Source: Mesocentrotus franciscanus (taxonomy: Eukaryota > Echinodermata > Echinoidea > Camarodonta > Strongylocentrotidae). From it: a stretch of DNA of 64,000 nt. The position numbers and the translations under genes were made by a program. The stretch lies in assembly GCA_037976565.1 (NCBI GenBank), contig CP137685.1:19332449-19396448 (forward strand), written 5' to 3'. Position 1 is the first letter of the stretch. Each line of letters starts with the position of its first letter. Shown here piece after piece: positions 63,801 through 64,000 of the stretch. Under the pieces are notes generated by a model. It saw only the letters and a list, made by a program, of their open reading frames with translations. It did not search any database and had not been told where the DNA came from.

Positions 63801-64000
63801 GAAAATGATTTTTGTCCAATACACTCGAAATGCCCGGATAAACCCCGTACATGCCGCTTTCAGCTCTAAATTCAATCTGAAACAGTAAGACCCAAACAAC
63901 TTGCTTCGGCATGTGACATATATGAGAGTAAAGAATAACGTCTCAGCTTTAAATTGGTGTAGGCCATTATTCAGTTAAAATGTCATACGATAGTTTTAAA
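60850..64000. repeat. Giant inverted array of ~212-bp repeats, centre near 62515, open at the right edge
   Basis: Eight units in one direction (AAAACTATCGTATGACATTT at about 60856, 61073, 61286, 61499, 61710, 61889, 62104, 62322) are followed by seven in the opposite direction (complement at about 62694, 62914, 63131, 63346, 63557, 63768, 63980). A unit holds ATGGCCTACACCAATTTAAA, CACATGCCGAAGCAAGTTGT, GATTGAATTTAGAGCTGAAA and GGGTTTATCCG. Spacing is 211-220 bases, once 179. Neighbouring units are nearly identical, which indicates recent amplification or homogenisation. No real ORF exists. The array begins only about 350 bases upstream of the BLOC1S2 start codon. Confidence 0.95.

Overview
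This is an AT-rich, intron-rich and transposon-dense stretch of animal nuclear DNA. Long introns, GT-AG splice sites, tRNA-derived SINEs, LINE fragments, many inverted-repeat elements and long microsatellites rule out a bacterial or organellar source. The three recognisable genes have clear vertebrate orthologues but different intron positions, and the repeats resemble those of marine deuterostome invertebrates. My best guess is an echinoderm, possibly a sea urchin; the species is not proven by the sequence. A 500-base run of N marks a draft assembly.

Three protein-coding genes were found, all on the minus strand. (1) At 0.56-11.9 kb is the 5' half (five exons, 267 residues) of a front-end fatty acid desaturase with an N-terminal cytochrome b5 domain (FADS1/FADS2 family); the rest lies beyond the left edge. 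(2) At 24.2-35.6 kb is a complete four-exon stearoyl-CoA (delta-9) desaturase, 329 residues, with all three histidine boxes. (3) At 52.3-60.5 kb is a complete five-exon BLOC1S2 (BLOC-1/BORC subunit), 171 residues. The splice phases of all joined exons agree. The two desaturases are neighbours in the same orientation. Both act in ER lipid metabolism, one making monounsaturated and the other polyunsaturated fatty acids. SCD and BLOC1S2 are also close neighbours on human chromosome 10q24, so the linkage appears to be ancient.

The rest of the window is repeats. 3.3-4.8 kb holds a SINE, a near-perfect palindrome and a MITE. 7.2-9.3 kb holds LINE fragments. 10-11.6 kb holds tandem repeats. 13.8-16.6 kb holds old duplications. 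17.8-18.5 kb is a foldback element made of short repeats. 18.9-19.5 kb is a MITE, followed by the N gap. 24.9, 27.7 and 39.7-40.4 kb carry three copies of a foldback element built of GGACAATTACCCC units. 36.5-37.3 kb is a tandem array carrying nuclear-receptor DR1 motifs, upstream of SCD. 45.6-46.3 kb is a minisatellite. 57.7-60.0 kb (BLOC1S2 intron 1) holds an 800-bp duplication with a SINE in only one copy. 60.85-64.0 kb is a giant inverted array of ~212-bp repeats that continues past the right edge.

No CRISPR, operon, prophage or defence system is present, and none is expected. The most unusual observations are the ancient gene linkage, the DR1 array beside SCD, and the repeated occurrence of foldback elements whose arms are themselves tandem arrays.
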